From Acidobacteriota bacterium (lineage in GTDB: Bacteria; Acidobacteriota; Thermoanaerobaculia; Thermoanaerobaculales; Sulfomarinibacteraceae): 33,475 bases of DNA. The first letter of the stretch is position 1; every line of letters starts with the position of its first letter. Shown here piece after piece: positions 1 to 8,702 of the stretch. The stretch covers positions 1-33,475 of the forward strand of contig JAHECW010000042.1 in the NCBI GenBank assembly GCA_024641545.1. Direction: 5' to 3'. The position numbers and the translations under genes were made by a program. The notes under the pieces are model-generated. The model was not told where the DNA came from, ran no database searches, and saw nothing but the letters and a program-made list of their open reading frames with translations.

Positions 1-24
1 CGCGCATCCGAAGGCTGACGCTCC

Positions 25-124
25 AAATTCTCAATCTTGAATTCTTGATTCTTAATGACAGCGCGACCGTCCCGCGAGGCCGTGCGATGGTAATTGAGAA
101 TTCAAAATTGAAAATTGAGAATTA
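25..124. repeat. AT-rich imperfect inverted repeat
   Basis: Two AT-rich arms of about 32-34 bases (25-56 and 91-124) are imperfect reverse complements of each other. They are separated by a GC-rich spacer of 34 bases. The right arm contains TTGAGAATT and similar units in tandem and runs over the TAA stop of the M23 peptidase gene. The AT content is far from that of the surrounding genome. It may be a small dispersed repeat or act as a transcript end for the M23 gene. Its function is not known. Confidence 0.6.
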
Positions 125-1510
125 TCGTCCGATCTTCGCCATGACCTTTTCCTGAATCCACTTGCCGTCGAGCCATTCGAGCGGGTCCACCGATTGTCCA
201 TGAACGAAGATCTCGAGGTGGAGATGGTCGCCGCCGGCGAGACCGGTGGCGCCGCTCCGGCCGATGATCTCGCCCCGTTCGACCTGATCTCCCTCCGCCG
301 TCTCGATGGTCGAGAGGTGACCGCAGAGCGACATCAGGCCATAGCCGTGGTCGATGATGATCGCATTGCCGTAGAGCGTCATCCAGCCCGCGAAGACCAC
401 CCGGCCCGAGTTCGGCGCCGGCACCGGCGCCCGGGCTGTGGAGGCGAGATCGAGGCCGAGGTGGGTCTGGCGGTCGACCTCACGACCGTCGTAGAGGTAA
501 CTTCTGGTCTGCGCGAAATTCGCCTTGAGCGCCGAGTTGGTCATCTGGAAGAACGGACCCGACCACAGGAAGGCCGGCTCGCTGCGACGCGAGAGCTCGG
601 CGACCCGGTCGAGCTCGGCCCGGCGCAGCTCACGGTTGATCAAGAGGTACTGTTCGAGCAGGGTCCCGGAGTCGTCGAAGCCCGGCGTCCGGCTCGCGAT
701 GGCGGGCACGACCCGGTCGAAGAAGGCGTCGTCGAGGCTGATGGTGTCGACTCGCGCGGGGAGGGCCTTGAAGAGGTCGAGAAAGGGAGCCTCGACCCGG
801 TTGCCGGCGTCGTCCTCGGCGAAGAGTCGGACCTCGGCCGGGTCGCCGAGATCCCAGGGCAATGCGTAGATGGTGAAGAACTCGTCCGAACCGCCCCCTG
901 GAAGCCCCAAACCCAAGGATTCATGGGTCCCCGCCCGGACCCCCGAGCGCACCGCCGTCTCACCCGCCCGGTAACGCACGGCGCCCGAACCGCCCTGCTG
1001 GCCGTAGTGCTGCGATGACAACAGCTCGAGACGGGGCGGCCGGCGCCGCACCGGGAGCACGCGCTCCGCCACCACGGACTCGTCGCGGCGCAGGAAACCC
1101 ACCGAACGGTCGGCGGTCGCCCGCAGAATGACATCGCCGTCGTCGAGCCAGTCCAGGGTGGTGGTGCCGACGACGGCGGTCAGCGCGATCTCGGCCGTCC
1201 CGTCCGCCCGCGACCAGGGCACCAGCGACCCTCGCGTCAGCTCCCGGCGATCGAGAACCTCGACCCGGTCGCCCTGGATGAGCTCGAGCCGGATTCCGCC
1301 GAGACCGTGGACCGGCTCGCTGAACGTCGCGGTCACCGTGGTCGCCTTGCCGACGGCCGGCCGATCAGTCGCCAGCTCGACCACCGGCGTCGGGCCTCTC
1401 CTCAGGGCGAGCCAGAACCCGGCGGCGATCACGCCGGCGATCAGCAGCACAAGAAAAAATCGAATCTTCGTCCGTGGTTTTCGCGCGCCGAGCTGCATGA
1501 AGTCTCCCAT
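122..1510 (-). CDS. membrane-anchored M23 family metallopeptidase (LytM/peptidoglycan endopeptidase-like)
   Basis: This 462-residue protein has a basic N-terminus, one membrane segment (about 17-36), a long extracytoplasmic region of beta-rich character, and a C-terminal M23 domain (about 335-450). The zinc site is complete. H350 and D354 lie in HLGLDLAS, H398 in LCGHLS, and H429/H431 in GDHLHLEIF. The family cleaves peptide cross-links of peptidoglycan in the periplasm, so it is probably an active cell-wall hydrolase anchored in the inner membrane. The ATG at 1510 is preceded by a good Shine-Dalgarno (GAGGTGG), which favours it over the Met four codons later. It lies 110 bases downstream of another minus-strand gene. 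Which cross-link it cuts cannot be read from sequence. Confidence 0.88.
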   Translation of the reverse strand: MGDFMQLGARKPRTKIRFFLVLLIAGVIAAGFWLALRRGPTPVVELATDRPAVGKATTVTATFSEPVHGLGGIRLELIQGDRVEVLDRRELTRGSLVPWSRADGTAEIALTAVVGTTTLDWLDDGDVILRATADRSVGFLRRDESVVAERVLPVRRRPPRLELLSSQHYGQQGGSGAVRYRAGETAVRSGVRAGTHESLGLGLPGGGSDEFFTIYALPWDLGDPAEVRLFAEDDAGNRVEAPFLDLFKALPARVDTISLDDAFFDRVVPAIASRTPGFDDSGTLLEQYLLINRELRRAELDRVAELSRRSEPAFLWSGPFFQMTNSALKANFAQTRSYLYDGREVDRQTHLGLDLASTARAPVPAPNSGRVVFAGWMTLYGNAIIIDHGYGLMSLCGHLSTIETAEGDQVERGEIIGRSGATGLAGGDHLHLEIFVHGQSVDPLEWLDGKWIQEKVMAKIGR

Positions 1511-1620
1511 GGTGAACCACCTCGCGGTTCGAGGGGAGAGGATATCTCAGTTGCGGCGGCTTCGGTGGAACCCGGATCACAGGGCGCCTCGAGTCGGGCT
1601 GGAACCCGTCGCTGCGCCGG

Positions 1621-2283
1621 CTACGGCTCCGTCAATGTCCACCGGGTGGTATCACCCGACTCGAAACCATCGGCGAAGAGCGGCGTCTCGGCGCCGGTCT
1701 CGATCTCCATACGGATGATCCAGTCGCCCATCACCCCAACGGCGTCGGCGTAGACCCACACTCCGGGCGGGTTGACGTAGACGTAGTTGACGTTGGGAGT
1801 GAACCCGTCGTTGTCCCTGGCGAGCCCGGGACCCGGGGGCGAGGCCTGATACCACTCGAGCTCGACCCGCACGCTGCCGCTCGAGATGACGATCCCCTGG
1901 AGCGAAATATCGACCTCGTTGAGGGCAATGTCCGAGGCGGTGACCTGAACGATTTCCTCGTAGAGCAGGGGCCCTGGCGCGACGGTGCCGGTGTCGTCCT
2001 CGTAGATTCTCAGAATCACGAACCCGGAGGTCGGCTCCGGACAGATCAGCATTCGCACCTTTTTGATTTCGTACGGATAGTCACCGGGGTCCGCGGTCAG
2101 CTTGACCGCCGCGGATTCGCCCTCGGCAAAACCCAGGGCGCAGGTGACCGTGCCGACCCCGGCAAAGCTGTCGTTGGAAAGCTCCTTGATGGTTGCCGCC
2201 GCCGGGGCCGTGGCGCCGAGCACGAGGAGCATCCCACCGCACCATCTCAACCACCTGTGCCGTTGCCCGGTCGATCGCACCAT
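1621..2283 (-). CDS. secreted protein of unknown function with C-terminal FADGFESG tag
   Basis: A 220-residue protein with a typical Sec signal peptide (basic start, hydrophobic stretch about 13-24, then TAPAAA). The body is beta-rich, with several short strands and three cysteines, and it ends in LFADGFESGDTTRW plus five residues. The same FADGFESG ending occurs in the unrelated secreted protein at 7135-8685, so it looks like a shared C-terminal module or sorting tag. The ATG at 2283 was chosen because GAGGAGG lies at 2293-2299. Longer upstream reading in this frame would run antisense through the tryptophanase gene. No enzymatic motif was recognised. It is probably exported to the periplasm or outside the cell. 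Confidence 0.75.
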   Translation of the reverse strand: MVRSTGQRHRWLRWCGGMLLVLGATAPAAATIKELSNDSFAGVGTVTCALGFAEGESAAVKLTADPGDYPYEIKKVRMLICPEPTSGFVILRIYEDDTGTVAPGPLLYEEIVQVTASDIALNEVDISLQGIVISSGSVRVELEWYQASPPGPGLARDNDGFTPNVNYVYVNPPGVWVYADAVGVMGDWIIRMEIETGAETPLFADGFESGDTTRWTLTEP

Positions 2284-2421
2284 GGCCGGTCGCCTCCTCA
2301 TCGCGGGATCCCATCGAGTATACCCCGCAAACCACCGGGAAGCGGTCTTGACCGGATCGCGAAAGACGGTAGGCTCGGGGCGGCGTCGGAAATCCCCGCG
2401 CCCGCACCGAGGAGGTCTGCC

Positions 2422-3792
2422 ATGCGCACCATCATCGAGCCCTTCCGAATCAAGATGACCGAGCCGCTCAAGATCACCAGCGCGAAGGACAGGGCTGCGG
2501 CCCTCGAGGCGGCGCACCACAACGTCTTCCTCCTCGACGCCGAGGACTGCTGCATCGATCTGCTCACCGACTCGGGGACCGGCGCCATGTCCACCGAGCA
2601 GTGGGCGGCGATGATGCTCGGCGACGAGAGCTACGCCGGCAGCCGATCGTGGAAACGCTTCGAAGCGAGCGTCGCCGAGATCACCGGGATGAAACACATC
2701 TTCCCGACCCACCAGGGGCGTGCGGCGGAGGGAATCCTCGCCGCATGCGTGCTCAAACCGGGCGACATCATTCCCAACAACAGTCACTTCGACACGACCC
2801 GGGCGAACATCGAGTACTGCGGCGCCATCGCCCTCAATCTGCCCTGCGCCGAGGCTTTCGACACCCAGGCCGAGGCTCCCTTCAAGGGCAACATGGACAT
2901 CGCCGGGCTCCGCGCCTGCATCGCCGAGCACGGCGCCGGGAAGATCCCCTTCGCCATGATGACCGTGACCAACAACACCGGCGGCGGCCAACCGGTCTCC
3001 ATGGCCAACCTCCGCGACGTCAGAGCGGTGCTTTCGGAGCACAAGATCCCGTTGATCATCGACGCCTGCCGCTTCGCCGAGAACGCCTACTTCGTCCGCG
3101 AGCGCGAGCCGGGCTACCGCGACCGCGAGCTCCTCGACATCGCCCAGGAGATGTTCTCCCTCGCCGACGGCGCCACCATGAGCTGCAAGAAGGACGGCCT
3201 CGCCAACATCGGCGGCTTCCTGGTCTGCCGGGATGACGAGTGGGCCGAGCGCTTCCGCTCGCTTCTCATCCTGCGCGAGGGTTTCCCGACCTACGGCGGT
3301 CTTGCCGGCCGCGACCTCGAGGCCATCGCCGTCGGTCTGAAAGAGGCCCTCGGTTACGACTACCAGGTCTACCGCCATGCGACGGTGGAGTACATGATGA
3401 CGCGGCTCACCGCCATGGGAGTGCCGATGGTACGGCCGGCCGGCGGGCACGCGATCTTCCTCGACGTCCGTCAGATGCTGCCGGACATGGACCCACTCAC
3501 GTACCCGGGAATCGGGGTCGTCAACGCCCTCTACCTCGCCGGCGGCGTCCGCGCGGTCGAGCTCGGCAGCGTGATGTTCGGTCACTTCGACAGCGACGGC
3601 GTCGAGCAGCCGTCACCGCTCGAATTGGTGCGGTTGGCCTTCCCCCGCCGGGTCTACACCCAGAGCCACTTCGACTACCTCATCGAGGTCATCGAGCAGG
3701 TGTGGCGGGAGCGCAACAGGATCCCGGGCCACCGGATCACCCAACAACCCAAGATGCTCCGGCACTTCACCTGTCACTTCGAGCCGATCTGA
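2422..3792 (+). CDS. tnaA: tryptophanase (beta-eliminating PLP lyase, tyrosine phenol-lyase family)
   Basis: A 456-residue PLP fold-type I lyase. The family splits tryptophan to indole, pyruvate and ammonia, or tyrosine to phenol, pyruvate and ammonia. The protein is co-linear with Citrobacter tyrosine phenol-lyase numbering: Y71, the PLP lysine K257 in MSCKKDG, and the substrate-carboxylate R404 all fall at the same positions. The residues that separate the two activities are of tryptophanase type: D124 in HFDTTR (Thr in tyrosine phenol-lyase), L381 in RAVELG (Arg in tyrosine phenol-lyase), and H448 in LRHFTCHF. Tryptophanase is therefore preferred. The ATG at 2422 has GGAGG at 2411-2415. 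A possible weak promoter (TTGACC near 2348) lies upstream. No tnaC-like leader or tnaB permease gene is adjacent. It ends convergently with the cytochrome operon. Confidence 0.85.
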   Translation: MRTIIEPFRIKMTEPLKITSAKDRAAALEAAHHNVFLLDAEDCCIDLLTDSGTGAMSTEQWAAMMLGDESYAGSRSWKRFEASVAEITGMKHIFPTHQGRAAEGILAACVLKPGDIIPNNSHFDTTRANIEYCGAIALNLPCAEAFDTQAEAPFKGNMDIAGLRACIAEHGAGKIPFAMMTVTNNTGGGQPVSMANLRDVRAVLSEHKIPLIIDACRFAENAYFVREREPGYRDRELLDIAQEMFSLADGATMSCKKDGLANIGGFLVCRDDEWAERFRSLLILREGFPTYGGLAGRDLEAIAVGLKEALGYDYQVYRHATVEYMMTRLTAMGVPMVRPAGGHAIFLDVRQMLPDMDPLTYPGIGVVNALYLAGGVRAVELGSVMFGHFDSDGVEQPSPLELVRLAFPRRVYTQSHFDYLIEVIEQVWRERNRIPGHRITQQPKMLRHFTCHFEPI

Positions 3793-3884
3793 CTCGCCGT
3801 AACCACGAAGCCGCCACGACACGAAGCCGTCTCGGGTCGCTCCGTCTTCCCCTTTGAGCGTGTGCGGTTGTGACGAAACGCGTA

Positions 3885-5228
3885 TCAACCAGTCTCCGCG
3901 GTCGCCTCCGGGAGCGAGAAAACTTCATTGAGAATGTAGGTCGCGACCGCCCGGTATTGAGCGTCCTGCATCGTGATCGGCGGCATCTGCTGATAGCCCT
4001 CGCGTTTCTTGCCCGGCGCCTTGACCCAGGCGATGAGGCCGTCGGGGTTGTCCGCGTAGATATCGACGATCTCCCGCAGCGGCGGACCGACCCGACGCGT
4101 GTCGAGGTCGTGGCAGGCCATGCACGTCGCCCGGAAGACCCTCTCCCCGGGTGACGCCACCACCTCACCGGCGCCGATACGCGGCGTCCCGGCGGCAAGC
4201 CGCATCTCCGCGCCGAGGGCCGCGGCGCGGAAATCGGCGGTGTGGGCCGCCACCAGCTCCCGGTGCGGCGTGATCGCCTTCTCGCGATAGAGGTGGCGGG
4301 TCAGACCCATGAGGCCGACGGTGCAGCCAAGCAGCACCACGACCGTCCAGTAGCGGGCGCTGAGCGGTCCCGCTGCCGAACTCTCCCGCCAGAGCAGGAC
4401 CAGCGCCGCGATGCCGAGGCTGACGGCCACCGCGAGGTTGCCCAGGAGCAGCCATGACAGTCCGTGCGGCGGCAGGGTCGCCAGCACCAGGGGTCCGGCG
4501 AGCAGCTGCAGTGCGGTGGCGGCCAAGACCACGGTGAGGAGTTCGCGCTTGATCACCGAGCGATCGAGTCCGGGCAGGGCGGTCTCGAAGTCGAAGCCTC
4601 TTCGACACAGCCAGCCCGCGAGGAAGAGCGCGGCGACGGCGACCGAGGCAAGCACGAAATGGACGAAACGGGGCAGCACGTTGGGCAGGGCGAGGGTGGA
4701 CAGGAACCCTTCGACCTCGAGCCATCGGCCGGGAAAAAGCATGAGATTGATGTTGGCGAGAAAGATCAGCGGAACAAAGAGCAGCAGCGTCGCCCCCGCA
4801 CCGCCGATGGCCAGGTGAAGGCCCTTGCGGTCGGCCAGCGCCGCCCAACTGTACTTGTGGAGATAGAGCAGCAGAAACGCGCTGATCACCACCGGGACGA
4901 TGAGGATCCAGGCCCCGCCGGTGAGGCTGTTGGCGGTGTAGAAGTAGAGCCCGTACAGAGCGTTGATCACCAGCAGGGGACCCACGCCGAGCACCACCGC
5001 CAGGCTCTTGTTGACGGTGACCGTTGCGGCGATCTTCTTGGCGAGAGCGTCGTAGCTCGGACGCCGCAGGCCGCGGATCTCGAACGCGAGACTCAGGAGA
5101 ACTCCGCCGACCATGAGATTGACGAAGAGGATGTGGGCGAGGAAGAGCAGCACGAGGGCGAGCTCGAGATCTCCGGCCGAGGCCGGCAGCGGCAGGAGAA
5201 AGTCCTTGGGGATCGGCACGCCGTCCAT
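3885..5228 (-). CDS. CydA-like multi-pass membrane protein with C-terminal cytochrome c domain (second subunit)
   Basis: A 447-residue protein with about eight hydrophobic segments (about 22-320) and a C-terminal monohaem cytochrome c domain: C369-M-A-C372-H373, with candidate axial Met at 415 or 420. The stretch PRFVH(190)FVLASVA resembles the segment of cytochrome bd subunit I that holds the haem b558 histidine (E. coli CydA H186). ANINLMLFPGRW resembles the preceding CydA loop. It begins one base after the stop of the upstream partner (TGA-G-ATG), so the two are translationally coupled and probably form one complex. Likely role: an electron-transfer or oxygen-reducing membrane complex that takes electrons through haem c. 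This is inferred; the CydA similarity is by eye and distant. Confidence 0.65.
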   Translation of the reverse strand: MDGVPIPKDFLLPLPASAGDLELALVLLFLAHILFVNLMVGGVLLSLAFEIRGLRRPSYDALAKKIAATVTVNKSLAVVLGVGPLLVINALYGLYFYTANSLTGGAWILIVPVVISAFLLLYLHKYSWAALADRKGLHLAIGGAGATLLLFVPLIFLANINLMLFPGRWLEVEGFLSTLALPNVLPRFVHFVLASVAVAALFLAGWLCRRGFDFETALPGLDRSVIKRELLTVVLAATALQLLAGPLVLATLPPHGLSWLLLGNLAVAVSLGIAALVLLWRESSAAGPLSARYWTVVVLLGCTVGLMGLTRHLYREKAITPHRELVAAHTADFRAAALGAEMRLAAGTPRIGAGEVVASPGERVFRATCMACHDLDTRRVGPPLREIVDIYADNPDGLIAWVKAPGKKREGYQQMPPITMQDAQYRAVATYILNEVFSLPEATAETG

Positions 5229-5229
5229 C

Positions 5230-6636
5230 TCAACCCTCCTCTCCGCCGCCGATCGGGCCGGCGGCTCCCGGGCGCGCCCCGACGTCCTGGGCGCCGAGCG
5301 CCGGCCGGGGGGCGCGCTGGAGATCGACCAGGTAGTCGGCCAGGGCGCCCGCCTCCCGGTCGGTGCCGGGGAAGGGCGGCATGAAGGGCCGCGCCGTGTG
5401 CATCCCGACGAGGTAGTACTTCACCGTGTCCCGGTCCCATGCGCCCGGGCCGTAGAGACCGCCCAGCCGGTCGGTGACGGAATTGACCCCCGACACGGTG
5501 TGGCAGCGGGTGCAGGAGAGTCGGAAGACCTCGGCTCCGGCGGCGACGCCGTTGGAGTCGGTGACTTCGCGGACCCGGGCGTAGGTTGCGTGATGCAGGA
5601 CCCCCTCTTCCTTGAGCAGGGGAAGATCGGCGACCCTGACGCCGTTGGCGTACATGTACTCGCCGATGACAAAGGGCTTGCGGATGAACTCCCGGACCCG
5701 CTCGAACGACCCGAGCAGCACGAGGGTGAGGGCGAAGGGCACGAGAAGCGCGACCCGGGGCAGGCGGCGCGGCAGCACGACGCCGAAGACGCCGGTCACG
5801 AAAACCACCACAACCATCGCCGCGAGGACCGTCAGGAGTTGGTCGTACCACGCGGCAAACCGCTGGGTGCCGAGGGCGACAGGCACGTTACCGGCCATCC
5901 AAACCGGGATCGCCCGCCAGTACCAGAGCGCCCCGGCCACGGCCGCCGGCAACCAGGCCAGCGACCAGAGCGCGATGAAACGGACGCTCCGGCGCCGCAG
6001 ATCGGGCTCCGAGCGGGTGAAGAAGTAGGCGAGGAACAGGGCCAACCAGCCCGCCGCGATCATCGCCACCGGGGTTCGGAAGGCCAACTGCGGCAGATAG
6101 ATCGGGTTGAAAACCCCGCTGAAGAAGCTCTCCCGCGCGAGCCAGCTTCCGGGGTCCATCATAAAACCGAGGATCGCGGTGATGATGGCCATGGTCACCC
6201 AAGAAGCAACGCTGAGGGCGACCCCGACGGCGATGTGGGCCTTCTTGCGCCGAGCCATGGGCTTCCAGCTCAGGTAGTAGATCATGATGCACAGAACCTC
6301 GGTGACGAAGACCAGCCACTCGATGAACCAGGCCCAGAAAAAGATCCGGATCAGGCTGCCGATGGCATAAGGGTTGACCAGCGAGGTCGACAACCAGATT
6401 CCCACCCCGGTCAGGGCGCCGAAGGTCGTCGTCACGACAAAACACACGGTAAGGACGCGGTAGCCCAAGCGATCCCACCGGTCGTCGCCGCTTCGATAAC
6501 CCCACCACTCCAGGGCGGTGACGAGCGGCATGGCCCCGACCGCGAAGGCGTGGTTGATCCAGACGTGGAGCACCGCGATGAGGGCAATGAGCATTCGGTT
6601 GCCGAGAAAATCCAGATGGAAGACCGGGAAGTCCAT
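5230..6636 (-). CDS. CydA-like cytochrome bd-type subunit with C-terminal cytochrome c domain (first subunit)
   Basis: A 468-residue protein. Residues about 10-310 hold eight or so membrane helices with the feel of cytochrome bd oxidase subunit I: a His-containing first helix (H24/H29), GALTGVGIW near 73-81 where CydA has GVATG, an acidic helix with E106 and E113, and a DPGSW loop. The usual CydA b558 histidine position appears to be R187, whereas its partner gene keeps a His there. The C-terminus carries C375-T-R-C378-H379 and an MPPF motif (419-422), which may supply the Met ligand. The ATG at 6636 was chosen because GGAGGGAGAGG lies just upstream; an ATG at 6669 has no such site. First gene of a two-gene operon. 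Confidence 0.68.
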   Translation of the reverse strand: MDFPVFHLDFLGNRMLIALIAVLHVWINHAFAVGAMPLVTALEWWGYRSGDDRWDRLGYRVLTVCFVVTTTFGALTGVGIWLSTSLVNPYAIGSLIRIFFWAWFIEWLVFVTEVLCIMIYYLSWKPMARRKKAHIAVGVALSVASWVTMAIITAILGFMMDPGSWLARESFFSGVFNPIYLPQLAFRTPVAMIAAGWLALFLAYFFTRSEPDLRRRSVRFIALWSLAWLPAAVAGALWYWRAIPVWMAGNVPVALGTQRFAAWYDQLLTVLAAMVVVVFVTGVFGVVLPRRLPRVALLVPFALTLVLLGSFERVREFIRKPFVIGEYMYANGVRVADLPLLKEEGVLHHATYARVREVTDSNGVAAGAEVFRLSCTRCHTVSGVNSVTDRLGGLYGPGAWDRDTVKYYLVGMHTARPFMPPFPGTDREAGALADYLVDLQRAPRPALGAQDVGARPGAAGPIGGGEEG

Positions 6637-7134
6637 GAAGCCCTCTCCCTCCGAGCGTGAAACGGCCACATGGTATCACTTGCTGAGACCGAAATTCGGA
6701 ACAATTCTCAATTAGTAAGTTGATCATGCGTTGAACCCGTACTTCTCACCGGATTGCGTCGCGAGGCCGGCGAGGCGCTGTGCCGGGACAGGTTGACGAT
6801 CCGAGGGGTGCGGAGGTGCACTCGACAGTACGTCGAGCACCCCAAGGTGAAAAGACACGGCTACGAGGGATGCATCCTCGTCCGCAGCAGACAGCTCATG
6901 AGTAGATCAGGCGAGGTCGTAGTCCCGGTGCCGGTCGCGATCGGAGCCCGGCGCGGAGCTCCTCCTTTCAATCCGGAGCCGCGGGCGGGGATTTCGATCC
7001 AGACGGCCTGGGCAGGTTCGCGGATGATACCTGATCGCAGTCAAATCCGCGTTTCATCAGTAGGCCCCTTGAGTCGCCCCGCGGCGCTGGGGCCCGGCGC
7101 CCGTCCGGAACGGCATTCGACAGGAGGATCCGCG
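6637..7134. other. 498-base non-coding divergent region with two hairpins
   Basis: No convincing gene was found between the divergent cytochrome operon and the secreted protein at 7135. The stretch holds an AT-rich patch (about 6690-6725) including CAATTCTCAATTA, which matches the arm unit of the repeat at 25-124, and a CCGAAATTCGG palindrome next to it. Two strong potential RNA hairpins follow. In the first, CTCGAC (6821-6826) pairs with GTCGAG (6832-6837), with outer GGGGTG (6805-6810)/CACCCC (6838-6843). The second is a near-perfect palindrome at 6863-6881 centred on GGATGCATCC. An AGGAGG at 7122-7127 serves the downstream gene. This could be a structured 5' leader, but no riboswitch class was recognised. 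Confidence 0.45.
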
Positions 7135-8685
7135 ATGACCAGAAAGCAGCGATGCGCTCTCGACCAGCCCGACACCACCCATCGACCCCGGCGGCGGGCT
7201 GCGGCCGCCCGGCTCGCCGTGACAGCGACGGCGCTCTGGCTCGCAGCGGTGTCGCCGGCGCCGGCCGCCGGCCCGCCCAAAGCCCGCGGCTCGGTGGTGT
7301 GGGGCGACCTGACCACCAACCGCCTCGCCGGCAGCGCCTGGTTCAACGCCAGCACCACCGGCAGCAGCGGAAATCTCTACGTCATCAACGACACCGCCAA
7401 CACGCTCACCCGGGTCGACCTGCTCTCCGGAACCACCCACACCGTCGGCCCGACCGTGATGAACCCGGAGGTCGCCGGCATGGCGCTGGACACCTCCACC
7501 GGGATAGCGTACGTCTCCGACGTGGAAACTCCGGACCAGGATCACGGCCTCGGCTGGATCGACCTCACCACCGGCCGCATCACCCTGATCGGCAAACACG
7601 TCACCAGCGACAACATCTGGGGTCTCGCCTACGACTCGCTCCACGACGTGCTCTACGGCGCCGACCTCGACTGCCCGGGCGGGGCCGGTCTCTCCGTGGT
7701 CGACCGCAGCACCGGCGCCTCCTCCTGCATCGGCCCCTTCGGCGCCGGCGCCACCGCCGCCGGCCTCGCCTACGACCCGACCACCGACACCCTGTATGCC
7801 TTGGACTCTCTCTCGCTGCTCTCGGTCAACCGCGCCACGGGCGCCGCGACCGTGGTCGGGCCGCACGGGATTCCCGTCGCGGTGAGCCAATCCGCTCTCG
7901 AGTACGCCTCCGACCTCGGGGTGCTGATCGCCTCGTGCGACGACGGCAACGTCTACACCGTCGACCCCGCCACAGCCACGAGCGCCCTCCTGCACGCGGC
8001 GGTCGTGCCGTTCCCGAGCGGCACCGTCTACGTCCCGAGCGGCGGCCGCCTCGCCGCCTTCGGCCCCTTCGCGGGCAGGCTCTGGGACAACGGCGACACC
8101 GATTTCACCCAAGCTCTCAGCAACGGCGTGCCTCCCGGTCTGACCGTGCGCCGCACGGTGCTCGACGACTTCGAGGTGCCGGCCGGCGCCACCTGGACCC
8201 TGCGCCACCTGCGCTGGCGCCACGTCTGGGACACGCGCGATGTCCCGGCAGGCAGAGGCGCCGACATCACGGTTCGCGCCAACGACCCCAATGGCGGCGG
8301 CCCCGGGGTCGCCGGACCGGGGGCGGTGATCGCCACCGCCAACGTCCGCTTCTACGCCGAGACCGGCAGCGGCCGCGAGGCCTTCGGCCGCTACGAGGCG
8401 GCATCCATCGCCGAGTTCGACCCGATCGTCCTCGGCGCCGGCCGTTATTGGCTGGAGTGGGCAGTGGTCGGCCCCGACAACAACTTCGTGCTCGCCAACC
8501 AGGGTGCGATCCGCGACAACCAGTGCTGGGTCGACTACCAGGACGGTGGCGGGATGCAGCCGTCTCAGTTACTTTTCGGCATCGCCTACGACCTGACCTG
8601 GGCGATCGGCAATGAGCGGCTCGGGATCTTCGCCGACGGCTTCGAGTCGGGCGCCACCGGGGCGTGGTCGGCGGCGCTGCCGTAG
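7135..8685 (+). CDS. secreted beta-propeller-like protein with C-terminal FADGFESG tag
   Basis: A 516-residue exported protein. It starts with a long, very basic n-region and a hydrophobic stretch, with likely cleavage after SPAPAAG (about residue 45). Residues about 50-310 repeat a pattern of roughly 40 residues in which GxxY(V/A)xD or LY(A/G)xD alternates with TGxxxxIG, as in YVINDTANTLTRVDL and LYALDSLSLLSVN. That suggests a beta-propeller of NHL/YncE type. The second half is a separate beta-rich domain. The protein ends in IFADGFESGATGAW plus five residues, the same tag as the protein at 1621-2283. AGGAGG at 7122-7127 fixes the ATG at 7135. No catalytic motif was seen; an extracellular binding or structural role is a guess. 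Confidence 0.75.
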   Translation: MTRKQRCALDQPDTTHRPRRRAAAARLAVTATALWLAAVSPAPAAGPPKARGSVVWGDLTTNRLAGSAWFNASTTGSSGNLYVINDTANTLTRVDLLSGTTHTVGPTVMNPEVAGMALDTSTGIAYVSDVETPDQDHGLGWIDLTTGRITLIGKHVTSDNIWGLAYDSLHDVLYGADLDCPGGAGLSVVDRSTGASSCIGPFGAGATAAGLAYDPTTDTLYALDSLSLLSVNRATGAATVVGPHGIPVAVSQSALEYASDLGVLIASCDDGNVYTVDPATATSALLHAAVVPFPSGTVYVPSGGRLAAFGPFAGRLWDNGDTDFTQALSNGVPPGLTVRRTVLDDFEVPAGATWTLRHLRWRHVWDTRDVPAGRGADITVRANDPNGGGPGVAGPGAVIATANVRFYAETGSGREAFGRYEAASIAEFDPIVLGAGRYWLEWAVVGPDNNFVLANQGAIRDNQCWVDYQDGGGMQPSQLLFGIAYDLTWAIGNERLGIFADGFESGATGAWSAALP

Positions 8686-8702
8686 GTCGGGCTGCCCGCG
8701 GA

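Noticed and set aside
2284-3585. Minus-strand upstream extension of the secreted protein at 1621-2283
   Set aside because: It runs antisense through the well-supported tryptophanase gene; the signal peptide and Shine-Dalgarno fix the start at 2283.
2422-3792. Tyrosine phenol-lyase
   Set aside because: Position 124 is Asp, not Thr, and 381 is Leu, not Arg, which are the residues used to tell the two enzymes apart.
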